From the NCBI GenBank assembly GCA_015499995.1, contig JADNRV010000004.1, forward strand, positions 744,001 through 808,000: 64,000 nt of DNA. Reading direction: 5' to 3'. Positions 45,794 to 60,534 of the stretch are shown here, piece after piece. The position numbers and the translations under genes are program-made. The notes beneath the pieces are model-generated. The model was not told where the DNA came from, did no database searches, and saw nothing but the letters and a program-made list of their open reading frames with translations. The DNA comes from Flammula alnicola. Lineage: Eukaryota; Basidiomycota; Agaricomycetes; Agaricales; Strophariaceae. Within the stretch, counting starts at the first letter, position 1, and each line of letters begins with the position of its first letter.

Positions 45794-48677
45794 CTAAGCT
45801 TGTCCCGAGGCAAGCTGCTGGGCCGAGATAACCTTCATGTTGAGGCTGTGAAATGTTCGCTTCGTAAGGACTTCCTTCTGCGCGAGACGAATGGCATCAG
45901 GCTTAAGGACGTAGCCTGACCTCCCATTCCTTTGAAACATGGCATGATTGATCATATACCCAAGATCTATGAGCACAAGGCCATTCATATCAGAAGACAA
46001 GCAAAAAGAGCCAAGCACGAAGCAAACACACCAAACATCTGCCAGTTCAAAGCCACCAACTGGGCTCCAGGTGCCCAAAACCGATGCGGCTCGTAATTCG
46101 TGGATGAAACCGGCATTACCCTTAGGATATGTCCGCACAAGGTGGATCTTCGTATGCTTATCCCACATGCTGAACCGCAGCATCTTGCTCGTCATTTTCT
46201 CTGAGAGCGAGAACATGTGCTCCGGCGCGTACTCCTCTTACTTGATTCCGCGACACTTGACGCCTACGGTGTACACCAACAGAGCGAGGAGCGGCAAGGA
46301 CTTCTTGGGCTTGGGTCGCCCGTCGACGTCGGACAGTCTGCGGACAGCAACTCTGGCGTCTTCAGCGCTGCGAAAAGAGGTGGCGAGGCGAGCGAGGGAA
46401 AGGATGATGGCACTGAGGTCGACGCAATGATAGACATGGAAAGTGGGGGCTGCAAAAGGACCATTTCGTAGGTGTCGAGGAGCTTGTACTCTGCCGGACG
46501 CGTTGGAAAAATGTCACATGCGGCGGAGACGCTGATGGGAGTCGGGGTGAGGACGTGTTTAAATCCACTGTAGATGTACTCGTCGAAGATAATGAGAAGC
46601 TTACTTCAGTTGGAGCCAACGAGGAGCTTTTGTTCTCCTATGTACACGCTGTAGGAAATCCGGCCGTGCTGGTGGTGATGCGGCACTGATACGAGACAAT
46701 GGTGCTCCGGCTGATTCTATCGGAAACAGAAGGAGGAGATGGCGATAGAACCATTTCTTTAGCATTAGATGTCGAAGATCCTTTGCCGCCTACGCTCTTC
46801 ACGCATTGTATTATGTTTGTCTTTGCTTTCGAGATCTGCTCTGCAGATACGTTTAGTTAGATACTGGAGAGGAAATTCTGAACGGAACAGGTAACATACC
46901 TTTCATAGTCAAATCCGGTTGGGTCCGTTGTTTCTTTTTTGTGGTATCATCCGGAAGCTCCCTCAAGATCTCAAAGAACACATCTGAGTCAAAGGTAGAA
47001 GACGATATATCGGTAAATTATCCGTCGCTGTCCATGGAGTCCATCCTGACGAGATTTTGATTCTTTGCCTATAGAAGAATTGACTTAGAATAAGGTAAAC
47101 GCCCCGTTAACGTAGTAGAAACGCACCTTCAGTAGTATCTTATCCTTCAACTGCTCTGGACTGGGCAGCACCTCAATCTTTGGCAAACCCTCCGGTGGCA
47201 TCCGGACAAGACTCTCTCCAAACTCCTCGGTCATAATGGCCGCAATCCGATCCTTCTGAGGCAGCGAGCAATGCACTTCAGCAGAAATAATGATGGGGTA
47301 CGGAGAGGTGCTGAAGCCGTATTTCATTACAGCCTGGCATACTTCTCGAAGCGAGACCTCGGTCGTAAGCGTTTTGCCGTGGAATATCATGCGCTCCAAG
47401 TCGCCGTCGTAAATATCGACTGCATTCGTTCGAAGAATGAGTTTCAGGGTTGAGAAAGATGAGGGGGAAACGTACGTTCAACACTGCGACAACTGTGCAG
47501 CAAAGCCCTGATGTACCCTTCAGTCGTACTGGAGCCCACTAGCTGGTGTCCAACAAGATACGTGCTGTGCGACGACGATATGAAGTACTCCGAAAGTGGT
47601 CGCGTCATATCTTGCCAAACGTCACTGTGTTGGTCCGTGAATGCTGAATTGTCTGGCGAAAGGAGAAACGATGTAAACGCATCGACGGTCATCACGGCGG
47701 AGGTCGTCTCCGCAAGGCCATGAGCATAAGCTGTATCGTCTGTTGGGTGGGCAAGTTGGCCTGTAGATCTCGAGTACCTGTTGAATAAGATTTGGAGATC
47801 AGCTGTCTTCGTTGACGACTTGAATCTCATTATTAATTTGTGATTCTCTGGGACGCAAAAAATAGCGCACCTTCTGCTTCCCCTTCATCAACTTCTCGAA
47901 CAACCCAAAGTCAAAAATTCCATCTTTTGCGGCACGGAGCGTCTTGTACAACCTATCTATTAGTATCTCTGGACGCGCCTTGAGGAGCTTCACAAAGCGT
48001 CGAAATCATCGATATCGAGAAATTGACGCTTTTGCGTGTCCGCTTGCTGCTCGAGACAACAGCTTTGCGGCGAGAAGAGAACAAATGCCGAGCAAAACAC
48101 ATCTTGAACAACCTGAGAAGGTCCTCGCGGTTCGAGTTAATGTTCAACTTCCTGCAAAGGTTCTCTATTTCGTTGAACGACAGTTTGTGGTCCGGCTCCT
48201 CGTCCGCCGCCTTCCAGTACTGCTTCTCCCATAGAGCCTGGCTCATCTCCCCACACCTAAGCCCTCGCATAAGCTCCTGCCTCATACCGTGGAGATCATG
48301 CAGGGTATGGTCCCACATCTGGTAGGTTTCTTTGTCGGGGGCGATGAGATGCAAAGACTTGTAGTTGTCGTCCAGGATGTAGATAATAGGGAGCCATCGG
48401 TCTTGGTATTCTTTTGCTAGCCGGAGGTGCTCGCGATTATACCGTGCGTCGTAGCCGTAGCGAATCCTAGCGAATCTCCCTGATGTTCTCGATGGGAACT
48501 GGGCATGTCAATGAAGCACACGAGCAGCGTAAATAGAGCAAGATACTCACTAATTTTATGCTCCTTCGAAACCCATACAATTTGCCCCAAATCTGCGTCC
48601 AGGCGAAACAGACAGACCGTGGATACTTTGGTCATGAGCACCTGGAGGAGCCTGGAGGAGCCGAAGCGTCTTGACAT
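45794..48677 (-). pseudogene. Phosphoinositide-specific phospholipase C, decayed
   Basis: Remains of a delta-type PLC that would cleave PIP2 into diacylglycerol and IP3. From 48677 the parts are a PH-like region (VCLFRLDADLGQIVW, HLIAPDKETYQMWDHTLHDL), an EF-hand-like region ([40 protein letters not shown]), the catalytic X box ([19 protein letters not shown] with the first His, then FHGKTLTTEVSLREV with the second His, then YPIIISAEVHCSLPQKDR) and the Y box (MFSLSEKMTSKMLR, DLGYMINHAMFQRNGRSGYV). Lesions: a 10-base duplication creating a TAG (48467-48469), one base lost near 47996, TAA at 47018-47020, TAA at 46238-46240, one base gained near 46116, and an end inside the first strand of the C2 domain (VISAQQLASGQA then stop). 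A splice donor near 48085 also seems mutated. It cannot make a full enzyme. Confidence 0.85.
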
Positions 48678-50743
48678 CGCCTATGACAGGCGATCGAGAC
48701 TCTGGCTCTGCCAGTGGCGCCAAGACCGTCGCTTCCCAAAACATATAACACAATCCGTCTCTCTACCATGCAAGGTTGCAGCCAGGCCTGCTGGCCCGAA
48801 TGATCAACGCACTTGGGACGCGCAGTGCGCACAGTGACACATTGTCATTTCTGACATTTCATCGCAACATTTCACAATCACGTGTTGCGGAGAAAGTGTA
48901 GCGTTCAGTCAGCAGTCGCCGCGGGTGCTAAGCGCTAAGCAACTGCTCGCATACTCGATCTTACTGTGCCAATCAAAAATGGCTTGATAGGCTTAATATT
49001 CCACGGAATCGATTTCCAAGGCCTTAACGCGTTCCTGCGTACCGTGTAGCATCGCGTTTTTATTCGCGTTCAATCATGAGAAGGAGACATCTATTCCTAG
49101 TCGAATGTCTTATGTAGAACAGTCAAAATAAGACAGTTCTCACAAATTGTGCCTGATGTAATGGGTGCCATAAATTTCATTTAGAGCAAGGCCGTTTGCC
49201 TGACTCATTCACCTTCTATCTGACTGTGAAACAGATATTGGTGTGAACACGAAGGACATTGACCGGGAAGACCCGCGAGCTAATTAGCCTAAGAAGGAGC
49301 GAGATAATATCGGCTGCTTTGATCACTCTGATCGTGGCAAAGAGCGACGTCCTCTGGACAATGGGCTTTTGACTCGAAGGCATCACATCAGTCTGCATAT
49401 GATATATACACGCGTCGTGCTGATAGCGAATTCTTCTTCACTGCTTTCCCTCTCCTCCACTGAGCCCCTCCTCCGCTGAATATCGACGAATCTGTAGTTC
49501 TTGAGCCTGAACATCAACACGGAACAACACACGCGTCGAACACTAATGTTGAAGCGTCAGAGCTTTTTTGTGTGATTCCAAGGATGTATTGGCGTGACAT
49601 ACGCGACACGGTGAGCAGTTCATTGTTCCCTGGGTATTGAGACCAAGCAGGACCCGTTCTACAGAACAATACGGTTGTCATGCCGAGCAAAAGCGTTAAA
49701 CTTCAGTTCGACCAAGGCCATCTGCGTACAGTTCGTCAGCCACACTCATCCCCTACAGCGCATGCTCTGACTTACCTCGGTCTTTTCATCCTACAGTACT
49801 TGCAGAGCTCCGCCAGCTGCTCTTCTAGACGCGTAAAAGAATCGTTGATGTGTAGGAGGCCTCTTGTGCTAGAACAACTCAACGATTGACTGGCATGAGG
49901 ACTGGTGTCTACAACATTACTGAGTGGATGACACTTGGAAAAAAACCTGTCAAAACCAACATACCGTAAACACTGGAGGAATCGTTCCACGACTCGACCT
50001 TCCGAAGATCTTTTGAACGTCCCCCAACAGCTGTGAATGCTTGTCGGCGTAATGAGTTTCAGCCTGAATCAGGTTCGCTGGTTACAGTCTGAGGGCCCAC
50101 AACTCGACAACAACTCGACAACAAGAGATGCACTGTGCGAATCCATACAACACTGCCAGAAGTCCTCTCTGAGCCCTGTGCCCTCAGCCACAATGCGCGT
50201 TTTTCAAATATCGAGTTCCTTGTTTGCGGTGTCTCCTCGGACACGGAATCACGTCAATTTCCAACAAGGAATCTCCAAGGGACTACTGCAGTATCCACAG
50301 TCCGCCTCTTCAATGTCCAACACGACCTTGTATTTGTTCTGAAGGTTTCTAAGCGTTCTGACCTTGTTCTGACCTAGGTGGGACAAATGGGCTGAAGGTA
50401 ACCAAGTCCAAATATCGTCCCGCTTGTGTGTTTGGCTAGACTTCACGCTGGACTTCGAGTTCATGACCACGCCTTGCCTTAGGCTTGTACACGAGTTCTC
50501 CTCGTTTCTAGGGAGGTCAAGAGAACCTTGACGGTGGCATTGGGGGGATGTATTCGGGAGCTGGATTGGGCAACATTGTTCAAATTACCAAAAGAAGCAA
50601 TCAATCACGATATCGTCACCGTCCAGTCATAACATAACCAAACCACATTATTCCCAAAGTATCCATGCTCTGGCATCCTTCTTCCCTTCAAAGAGCCTGC
50701 TTTTCTCTTCGTTCTTCAGCCCATTTCTTTCCTTTTCCAAGAT
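48678..50743. other. Intergenic, no supported gene
   Basis: About 2 kb between the PLC pseudogene and the F-box gene. Open frames of 60-110 codons on either strand have no recognisable domains. The last 150 bases are CT-rich and include the probable leader of the F-box gene. Confidence 0.45.
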
Positions 50744-52542
50744 ATGCCCCACTTCTGGTTGAAACATAACAGGAACATGCCAGCTCTCTTCCGTCTTCCC
50801 GATGAAATTCTCGAGGAGATCATCTCAGAGCTCGATCAGCATACCGACTTGGTAGCATTCGCCCTTGCCTCGCGGATGTGTGCCGCCCTGGTCGTTCCTC
50901 ACCATACGCAGTACCGGATACTGCGAGTGCGACATACTCTACCGGATATGTGGGCTCACCTCGCACGACGGGCAGATCTTGCTCGCAACGTGCGGGAAGT
51001 CCATATTTGTGAACGAACGAACGTGTGGGCCGCCGATCACTATCCCACCACTCTCATTGACAAGCACCTCGATGGAGACCTCACAAATGCAGAAGAAAGC
51101 GTCAGGATACGCAACATCTGCCAGGCGCTGAGTCATATGCACCGCCTGCGAGTCTTCACCTGGTCATGGAAAGACGTTCAGGGACAACAACGGCCCACAT
51201 CTCACCCAGCCCACGAGAACGCCATTTTGACCGTCGTATCCCAGCGGCCCGAGCTGGAACAATTCAGTCTAAACGGAAAGTTCGCATTACATGCTCTGAA
51301 TTCCACCCGCGACCCCAATAGCTTGACTTACCCAGTATGCGAATGTTCACTGATAACGACTAACACCGTATTAATTCTCTATAACAGGTTTGGAAGTTGT
51401 CCAATTTGAGGTCTTTATCACTCGCCGGTGAAACCTGGGCTAAACTTGGTAACTCAAAGCATCTTTGCCACCTGCTAGCAAAGTCGCCCCACTTGGAGGT
51501 AAGGAAACCGGTGATTATCATTTTTTGCTAGGATTTACTGAACCACTTTTGTAGTACCTTGAAGTGCCTCTCGAGTTTCATCATCTTGCCGAGTGTTATT
51601 TGCCAAAGCTCAAGAAATTGAAACTCGTATTGCAAGCTGGTGCGGCAAACACGGGAATAGATCGCTCCCGCACCCGCTTTCTTGAGAACCATCCTTCTAT
51701 TGAGGAGCTCGACTGGTTACCTGTTGGCATTCCTTGCATCGCCCCAGATTCTCTTCCCAACCTCAAATATCTCCGTACCAACAGACAATTCGTTATGGCG
51801 CTTAACGATCCAGATTATGGCGCGAGTTCGTTCCCCTTGATGACTCCTCCATCTACACCAGTCACGGTCAGTACCCCGGTCCCTGCCGAACCCATCCCTG
51901 CACCCGCGGGGATATTGCGGCGAATTGAAAATCTCGATGCGTTTTCCCTCGATGCTCAAAATCTCTTGGACTTAAAGTTTTTGCAGCCCGAGAGCTTACG
52001 AAGGCTGAAGCTTCATACCTTCGGTGATATCTCAACGCTTCACCAGATCGCGGAAACCTTCCCCAATATTGAGTGGTTGTCGTTGCCCACAATGCATCTG
52101 CCTTCAGGCGCTGCTCACCCGATCCCTGTTGAGAAGGTTTGAACCTTTCCTCCTTCTCGTTTTCTCATCGCTCAATTTTGTTTGGTGTTTTTTAAGGTGC
52201 AATGGCTTGATATTCTGCCACGATTCACCAAATTGCAAGTTTTCCGAGGACTCGGCCTCTGGCACTGTGTGAAGAATGACCGGCAAGCGGTGCATGACAT
52301 CATCATGAACCTGGTTCAGACCTGCCCACACCTTCGTGTATTGGATCGCTTAAACAAGTACGACGAACCCGACGCTCACAAGCAAGTTGTTATCGCACGT
52401 CAAGGCGACCAAGGCGAGCAGATTTCTTATAGCATTATGAAAATGAATTCACGGTACGCCTACGACTATATTGTGAGAATTTGTTTTGGCCTGACCTATG
52501 AATAGAAATCCTTTTGACGTTACGGATGGAGCGTTCGATTAG
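50744..52542 (+). CDS. F-box protein with leucine-rich region
   Basis: A substrate adaptor candidate for SCF ubiquitin ligase. ATG 50744 (a second in-frame ATG at 50777 is possible) leads to an F-box at residues about 15-55: LFRLPDEILEEIISELDQHT followed by FALASRMCAALVVPHHTQYR. A leucine-rich repeat-like region of about 350 residues follows: VWKLSNLRSLSLAG, YLPKLKKLKLVLQAG, SLPNLKYLRTNRQFV, PESLRRLKLHTFGD and FPNIEWLSLPTMHL. Five introns of 50-60 bases are needed. The last exon is short (NPFDVTDGAFD) before TAG 52540-52542. All exons join in phase, so the gene looks intact. The substrate is not predictable. Families of such proteins are large and fast evolving in mushrooms. Confidence 0.85.
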
Positions 52543-53777
52543 CGCTCACCTCGATCATCCGTTTTTCCATGCCCTCCTATTCCCCTATCTTTGACCCACC
52601 TATCCCTTAATCCCCGGATACCACCACCCTCCGGTTCCATAGTCCACCCAGAGTGGCGCTGCGAATTTCGCAGCACGATCTTTGTCTTCCACACCAGCAA
52701 TGGTTCGCATCGGCGAACCTTCTATATCCCACTTTCCTTGCATCGAGATACGACCTCGCTCCTAATGAGGGACCTGTACACGTCGCCGGTATGTATGTAT
52801 GAATTTGTTAGCCCCGTGGTGAATCTTGCACCCCCTTCGATTTGGGGTGCTTGTATTATTTACCAACTAATGTGGCAATATACACTTGACTTGTATCATG
52901 TTTATGCCTCCCTCAGACTCTAGACCATACATACTCGGTAGCCCGAGCCTCGAAATCAAGACAGGCTACTCCATCTTCGGTGTCTTGATCGAACCGAACA
53001 GCCCAAGTCCGCAAGTCTCAACAGCTTTATTGTTGCTCCTCGGCCATAACCGAGTTGATTAACGGTGCATGGACGTTCTCCTATATCCTCTGGGCCTTAT
53101 GAGGCTCGAGGCACGGTCTGGTCGAAATGCATTCACATCTCAGCATCCGCCATCGCCGCAGTGTCAATATCTCCAAAATTCCTTTCTTTTCGCCTTGAGC
53201 AAGTTTTCTCGACGCCCGAGTGCTGAAGATCAGCTTGAAGCTACGGGCGCTTTTACTCCTCCGTTTGTTCAAAGTTGTTGGTTCAGTTCGTTCGATCGTG
53301 TTGTTCTAATGGTGTCGGGAATGACTGAACTTCAATGACTGAATTGTAGTACATACTACAAGGGCATGTATATTTTGTATATGGTAACATGTACCCATAG
53401 GCTGCGGGATTTTGTCGTCTCATTCGAGGCGATTGCGGAGAGCTCTCCCTTTTAACTAGGGCCTTCGTTTTAGACTTATCGCTCGCCCTCATCATGAGTA
53501 CTGCAAGCCAGACGTTTAAATGGAAAACATTTCTGATCAAGTCGTAGAGTCGCATACACTAAGTCAACTGGTCAACGACCAGTAGTCATTCTGGGCTAAA
53601 TTTGGCGCCAAGTCACGCGCCCGAAACGGCAAGGGGCTCAGACTGGTTCATCGCCTTCGACGGCGGCGGCATCAGCCCTTCCACGTTCTGTTACCTCATT
53701 ACACACAAACCTCCTATTCTCTACCCTACATTTCCACCAAACTTTGCTGGGTTATCGATTGACAGGCGTGGCACACA
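52543..53777. other. Intergenic, no supported gene
   Basis: About 1.2 kb between the F-box gene and the TBC gene, both on the plus strand. Frames such as 52591-52923 and 53069-53338 have no recognisable content. The last part is the probable promoter of the TBC gene. Confidence 0.45.
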
Positions 53778-56700
53778 ATGTCCACGATATCGACGGCCCT
53801 TCGACACTTTAAGGAACCCACCAAGGAACAGTTAACGCAAATATTCTTTTCGTTGCCTCCCTTGGAATCGGGAGATGGGGAGAAGAACGGTGACCAGGAC
53901 GTTACGAAGATGGACATCAACGCGGTTCTTAGTCTCGGAGAAGCGGAAGACTCTTATGTGGGTTCAACGTTGCGACCGGGATACAGCCATTTAGACTAAT
54001 CACGGACTCCTCTTTCCACAGGCAGGCAAATTGCATATAATGCCACCATATCTGGCGTTCTCATCTCTCGATAAGAAGTCTGTACGGTTTACAATACCCC
54101 TCTCAACGATTCGTAGGGTCGAGAGGCTGAATGCACGCGCCGGAGTCTATGCCTTGAGCCTGTTAACTTGGCATGGCATGAAGATCGTAAGTTCAGATAA
54201 ATTCGAAATCTGAAACCAGCTAATATTGAACCTAGATTGTGCAACTGACATCTTTGCGCCCGACTGCCGATCTTTTTTGTTCGCTACTGCGCGACGCCCT
54301 GAAGGTTGAACTGCAACGCGGTCAAATGAAACTGGTCAAAAGCTTCGTCAAGACATGCTATTCTGAAGTCCTTGTCTCGGAGTCCTCTAATGCCGTCGAC
54401 AACGAGCGTGAAGATGGAAGCTTAATTACAGATGAGAAAGATGGCAGCTCTCAAGGAGTCAGTTATCAAGGTGGTCTTGGTCTGAAATTTAAATTTCCCG
54501 GAGACCCAAAGAAGTTTGTCCTAGTTCCTCTTGCCTCACTTATATGTCGCTAACGGGTTGACAGACTTCGCGAAGCGTCAAAAATTAAGCTATGGACAAC
54601 ATACTTGAGGAGTAAGTCTTTCGATTAGAACTAACAGCTCATTGATCTCAATGATCTTCAGCCCATGGACGCAACTTGACCCTCCTTCGTTATCCACAAT
54701 GTACGCGCCTCGTACAAGTTGGTCTTCCTAACCGTCTACGTGGAGAGATGTGGGAAACGCTTTCGGGATCAATATATCTTCGCTACTCGAACCCTGGATA
54801 CTACGAACGTCTGCTCGAGGAGCACAAAGGAACCACGAGCACGAGCACAGAGGACATAGAGAAAGACTTGCATCGGAGCTTGCCTGAGTATGCCGGCTAC
54901 CAATCGGAAGAAGGAATTAATTCTCTGCGTCGCGTTCTGCGAGCCTACACGTATATGAACCCAGAATTAGGGTATTGTCAGGTCACTCATCTCTTTCTTC
55001 TTTGTAAACCATCCAGAATCGCTCATGGGTTTATAGGCAATGAACATCCTTGCGGCGGCTATCCTGATGTGAGATCTAAGTCTCGACATGGCGAAACACC
55101 TGCTTACATGCTCACATCTAGCTATATGTCAGAAGAGCAAGCCTTTTGGTTGCTGGAAGTCCTTTGTGGCCGTTTGCTTCCAGGATACTACGCGTGAGGT
55201 TTCTTTCGCAAGGTCTCTGCGGTCTACTGACAGAGTTTCTCTAATCGAAGGCCATCAATGCATGGAACCTTGCTTGATCAGCGAGTATTTGAGTCTCTCG
55301 TCCAGAGATACTTACCCATTATCCATGATCATTTCCAAGTCGTTGATGTACAACTATCTGTGGCATCTCTCCCATGGTTTTTGAGTTTGTGGGTACCACC
55401 AATATATGTATCGCAGGGGGCACAACTAATACGGTGCCAACAGATATATCAACAGTATGCCGATGGTGTTCGCCTTCCGTATCGTCGATTGCTTCCTGTG
55501 CATGGGACCGAAGGTCTTATTCCAAGTTGGGTATGTGCCGGAAACCTGATTCTAAACTCTTAACTAATAAAGATGGTAGATTGGGTCCGTTTTACCCCCA
55601 GCCATTTCCATTTCCATAACTGACCACACAAATTTAGCTATACTGAAAATCAACGGAGAACAACTTCTTCAGATTCAAGATGATGGCCAATTCCTCAAGT
55701 AAGTATTCATCTCGACCTACGGGCTTCACGCTTACGATAAATCTCGCAGTTTGATGAGAGACTACTTCGCATCATTAGGGGACTCTGCGCATCCCAATTC
55801 ACTGGATCCTCGAGCCCGCGCTATCACTGTGTTCCAGGAGCTACTTCTAGTCTCATTTAGGGAGTTTTCCATCATCACAGAGGATATTATACTGTCTGAG
55901 CGGAGGAGGTTCAGAGGCGAGATTATCCACAGTATCGAATCATTTGCTAAACGTGGGGCTATCCGAAACCTCAAGACCCTCGGAAGATTTACCAAAGAGC
56001 AAGCGGGACTGGTTTACGATGCGCTATACAAAGCTATGTGTATCATTCCGCCACCTCCGACTGTCGCCCCGCCTCCATCCTTGTTCACGACTGACGAAGG
56101 ACACGAAGACAAACCAGAGACCAGAGTCGGTTTGAGAACTTTCAGACAATTCCTTAGCGAAATCGCGACGTGGGCGAGAGATGAGAAGATTGTCATGAAC
56201 GGATTCCAGGTCAGTAATCCCGTTGCTTTGACATCCAAACTCTCATTCTTTTCCTTGTCATTAGCAACGTATCGATCGTGAAGTCGCAGAACATGAGTTC
56301 ATTGATCGACTATTTTACTTCTGGGATACAGCGTGCCGTGGTGCTCTGTCATTCCAGGTATGTTGCTCGATGACTATTTTCTTCCTTTTCTATCTGATAA
56401 ACTGAATTTAGGATCTTATTTCGGGCCTCGACGGCGTTATGTTCAATGATCTGATGGAGAATATCGAATGGTTCTTTAATCTTCACGACAAGAATAAGGA
56501 TGGCTATCTTACCAAAGATGAAGTCTTAACGTTGTCTGAGTCATTCCTAGTTCGTGTATTATCAACTACTCTTTCCAGTATTCTGAACACCGCCTTTTCA
56601 GTTTATTTTCCGCTACGAGATCGGAGATGCATACCTGGGTGCTGTTAGTCGTTTTATGACGAATGCCTTCGAATACGGTGATGCTCTTCTGCCTCAAACC

Positions 56701-57710
56701 CAGGATAAGCCCGAGAGTAATGCCGTCGATGAAACACCCTCGTCACCGCCTCCCATAGCGTCAAACCTGCCCTATCTCAACCTACCAACGTGAGTACTGT
56801 GCTACTTACTACATACTTCTCGATTGACTGATGACCTGATTGACCACGCATAGATTCCGCATGGTTGTACTTGCCGACGAAGTGCTGGAATCTTTCTTTG
56901 AGACCGATCTCTCGGAGTCCTTCAGGTTGCATCCGCTACCTGAGATGGAGCTTCCATCATCGAACAGTGGCATCCTCGGCGATCTTTGGTCATCTATCGC
57001 GACAGATAGCAACAAAAAGATATTCAACATGTTCACCGACGAGATTGGAAAGACCATCGGTAAACATCAAGTGTGTACCCAACCTTTTCTTTAAACCATC
57101 CAGGTAATTGATACCCTTCGTCGTTTGCAGGTTGTCAACAAACCTTCAATCGGAAGATACACCAAATTAGAAGAACCCAAGGCTCGCGAATCACTCCTTA
57201 CGCCCACATTGCGAAAGTCGCTCTCGAAGATGAGTCTAGGTGGATCATCTACGACTACCTCGACGTTGGCGCCAGCGTCGTCATCGTCAACACTTTCGGT
57301 CAATACAACGCTAGAGCCTACTGCCAAGTCTCTACCCACCGTGCCAGACAGCGCCAGTCTTTCTGCTATGCCAATGCTCCAGGCTGTCAATGCAGCTGCC
57401 CTTATGGAACGCACTCCTTTCGCTATTGACGATGCTATAGATGATGATGAGGATGAGGACGACGATAGTTTGGGTGGAAATGATCACGATGACCAAGTCA
57501 TGGACGAGGTAATTCAGCTCTTGCTCTGTTTGTAGTTTGCCATTGACTGTACATTCGCAGGTTGATGCATTCCTTGAAGCACATGACTCAGGATTGACAG
57601 ACGCCGACAAAGCCGTTGCTAATGGTGAATCATCCTTTTGATCAGCATTGTTGATTATATTGTATATTAACATAATTATAGATCTATTACATGCAGAACC
57701 GCTCAAGTGA
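53778..57710 (+). CDS. Rab GTPase-activating protein, GRAM-TBC-EF-hand (Gyp2/TBC1D9 type)
   Basis: A GAP for Rab/Ypt GTPases in vesicle traffic. ATG 53778 starts the protein, with a GRAM domain soon after the first intron ([36 protein letters not shown]). The TBC domain begins [16 protein letters not shown] and has the two finger motifs: Arg in [15 protein letters not shown] and Gln in [17 protein letters not shown]. It continues [40 protein letters not shown] and [20 protein letters not shown]. An EF-hand ([12 protein letters not shown]) lies near 56480. The C-terminus is Ser/Thr-rich, then acidic ([19 protein letters not shown]) and ends DLLHAEPLK at TGA 57708-57710. Fifteen or more short introns are required. 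Only one GRAM copy is visible where animal TBC1D8/9 proteins have two. Confidence 0.92.
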
Positions 57711-57909
57711 AGTGCACAGGAGGTCATTTCTCCCTATCTGCTGGTTCGGCAAGGAGAAGCCATTCTACCAATATTACTAGTTACGAGGATTTCTGGACAG
57801 TTAGATGTTCAACAGTGACATCCAGTCGATAAGCTCTATGTACAATTAGTAATACAGCTGGGTATCAAGCAAGACAATATGAAGACGAGATGGAACTTCA
57901 TAAAAAATT
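57711..57909. other. Intergenic, convergent 3' ends of the TBC and WDR5 genes
   Basis: About 200 bases between two converging stop codons. No gene is visible. Confidence 0.6.
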
Positions 57910-59404
<1,495 letters not shown>

Positions 59405-60534
59405 AATTTCAGAGATAACGAATCTATGTTTTAGCTCGCTGGTTGTTCGATGTGCTGAACATGACCATTGTTTGTTGGTAATTGGCATTGCCGGCGCCTG
59501 TTGTACACAACAATAATTTTCGGACACGCTCTTTGCCTCTCTCGTCACCAAGTTCGTCGACGTTGGTCAACATTCAAGCCGTGGCCAGATCTCTTTGGGA
59601 CCGAGAAAATTTCATGCCTTGACATTGAGGACACTTAAAGTTTAAACGGCCTACAGTAGTGTCCCCTTTTTTGGATGTCAGATCATCGATCAACTTCGCC
59701 GACATGTACTGCCAGTGGATATCCTAGTCATTCAAGTGAGCCCCTTAGCCGTACACCTAGCTCAAATTTCAGAGTTCAATGCTTGCTTCTCCCAAATAAT
59801 AAACCAGGATGTCTACTCAAGCCGTGTTGTCGTTGATTAGTCCGACACTGAGGCGTTGCAATTGGGAACTTGAACCACCTTCAACCTCAGCGTGTCTGCA
59901 CCCATCCGGGATTCCTTTCATGATACCCGAGAGATATCGCATTTGTTCTGCAGGTAAGCTGTGGGAAGCTGCAATTGATGCCATGGTTCCGTCTCTGTCT
60001 GAATTATTTGGTCAGCTCAACGGAATGAAAAATCGAGACAGCCTTCATCGTTAAGTTCCACAATTTATTATCATAATAATACCTTCAAGGCCCTCAAGTA
60101 TAGGAAATAATTGCGATCCAACTCTTTGATCATGTGCGTTCAAGAATCTCGTAACGCCCGGGCCCTTCGTGGTTTGAAGGTAGGGAAGGAGTGATCATCC
60201 CTGCAATAGCTCTTAATCAATTATGTAGTTTAACGCTTGCGTCTTGCGAGACCAACTGAGCTTACAACGTCCTACTTATCACATACACCAAGGTCCCAAG
60301 AATGGACAGTATTCGCAATTTACCCGCCGAGATCTGTGATTCCTGGTCCCTCTTTCCAACTTCCAATCACCGTTTGGCGTTCGCCCAATGGAGATTCCAC
60401 TTATGGTCCTTGTCTTTGATGGTGCAAGCATGATGATACCCCGATCTGCCCCACTCAAAAATATATTAAAACCTTTGAACCTTGGAGAAACACCTCAATG
60501 TCGAAGGTACACCTCTCGACTCCCGCTTGTCATC
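59405..60534. other. Divergent region with short upstream frames
   Basis: About 1.1 kb between the divergent WDR5 and TEA genes. It contains an 81-codon frame (59809-60054 plus) and a 60-codon frame (60237-60419 plus). They could be upstream open reading frames of the TEA transcript or 5' exons of it; neither shows a domain. Confidence 0.45.

Noticed and set aside
46217..46260. GTAAGAGG at the in-frame TAA of the PLC gene read as a splice donor
   Set aside because: An intron from here would remove conserved Y-box residues that are still encoded just downstream (EEYAPEHMFSLSE), so the stop is better explained as a mutation.
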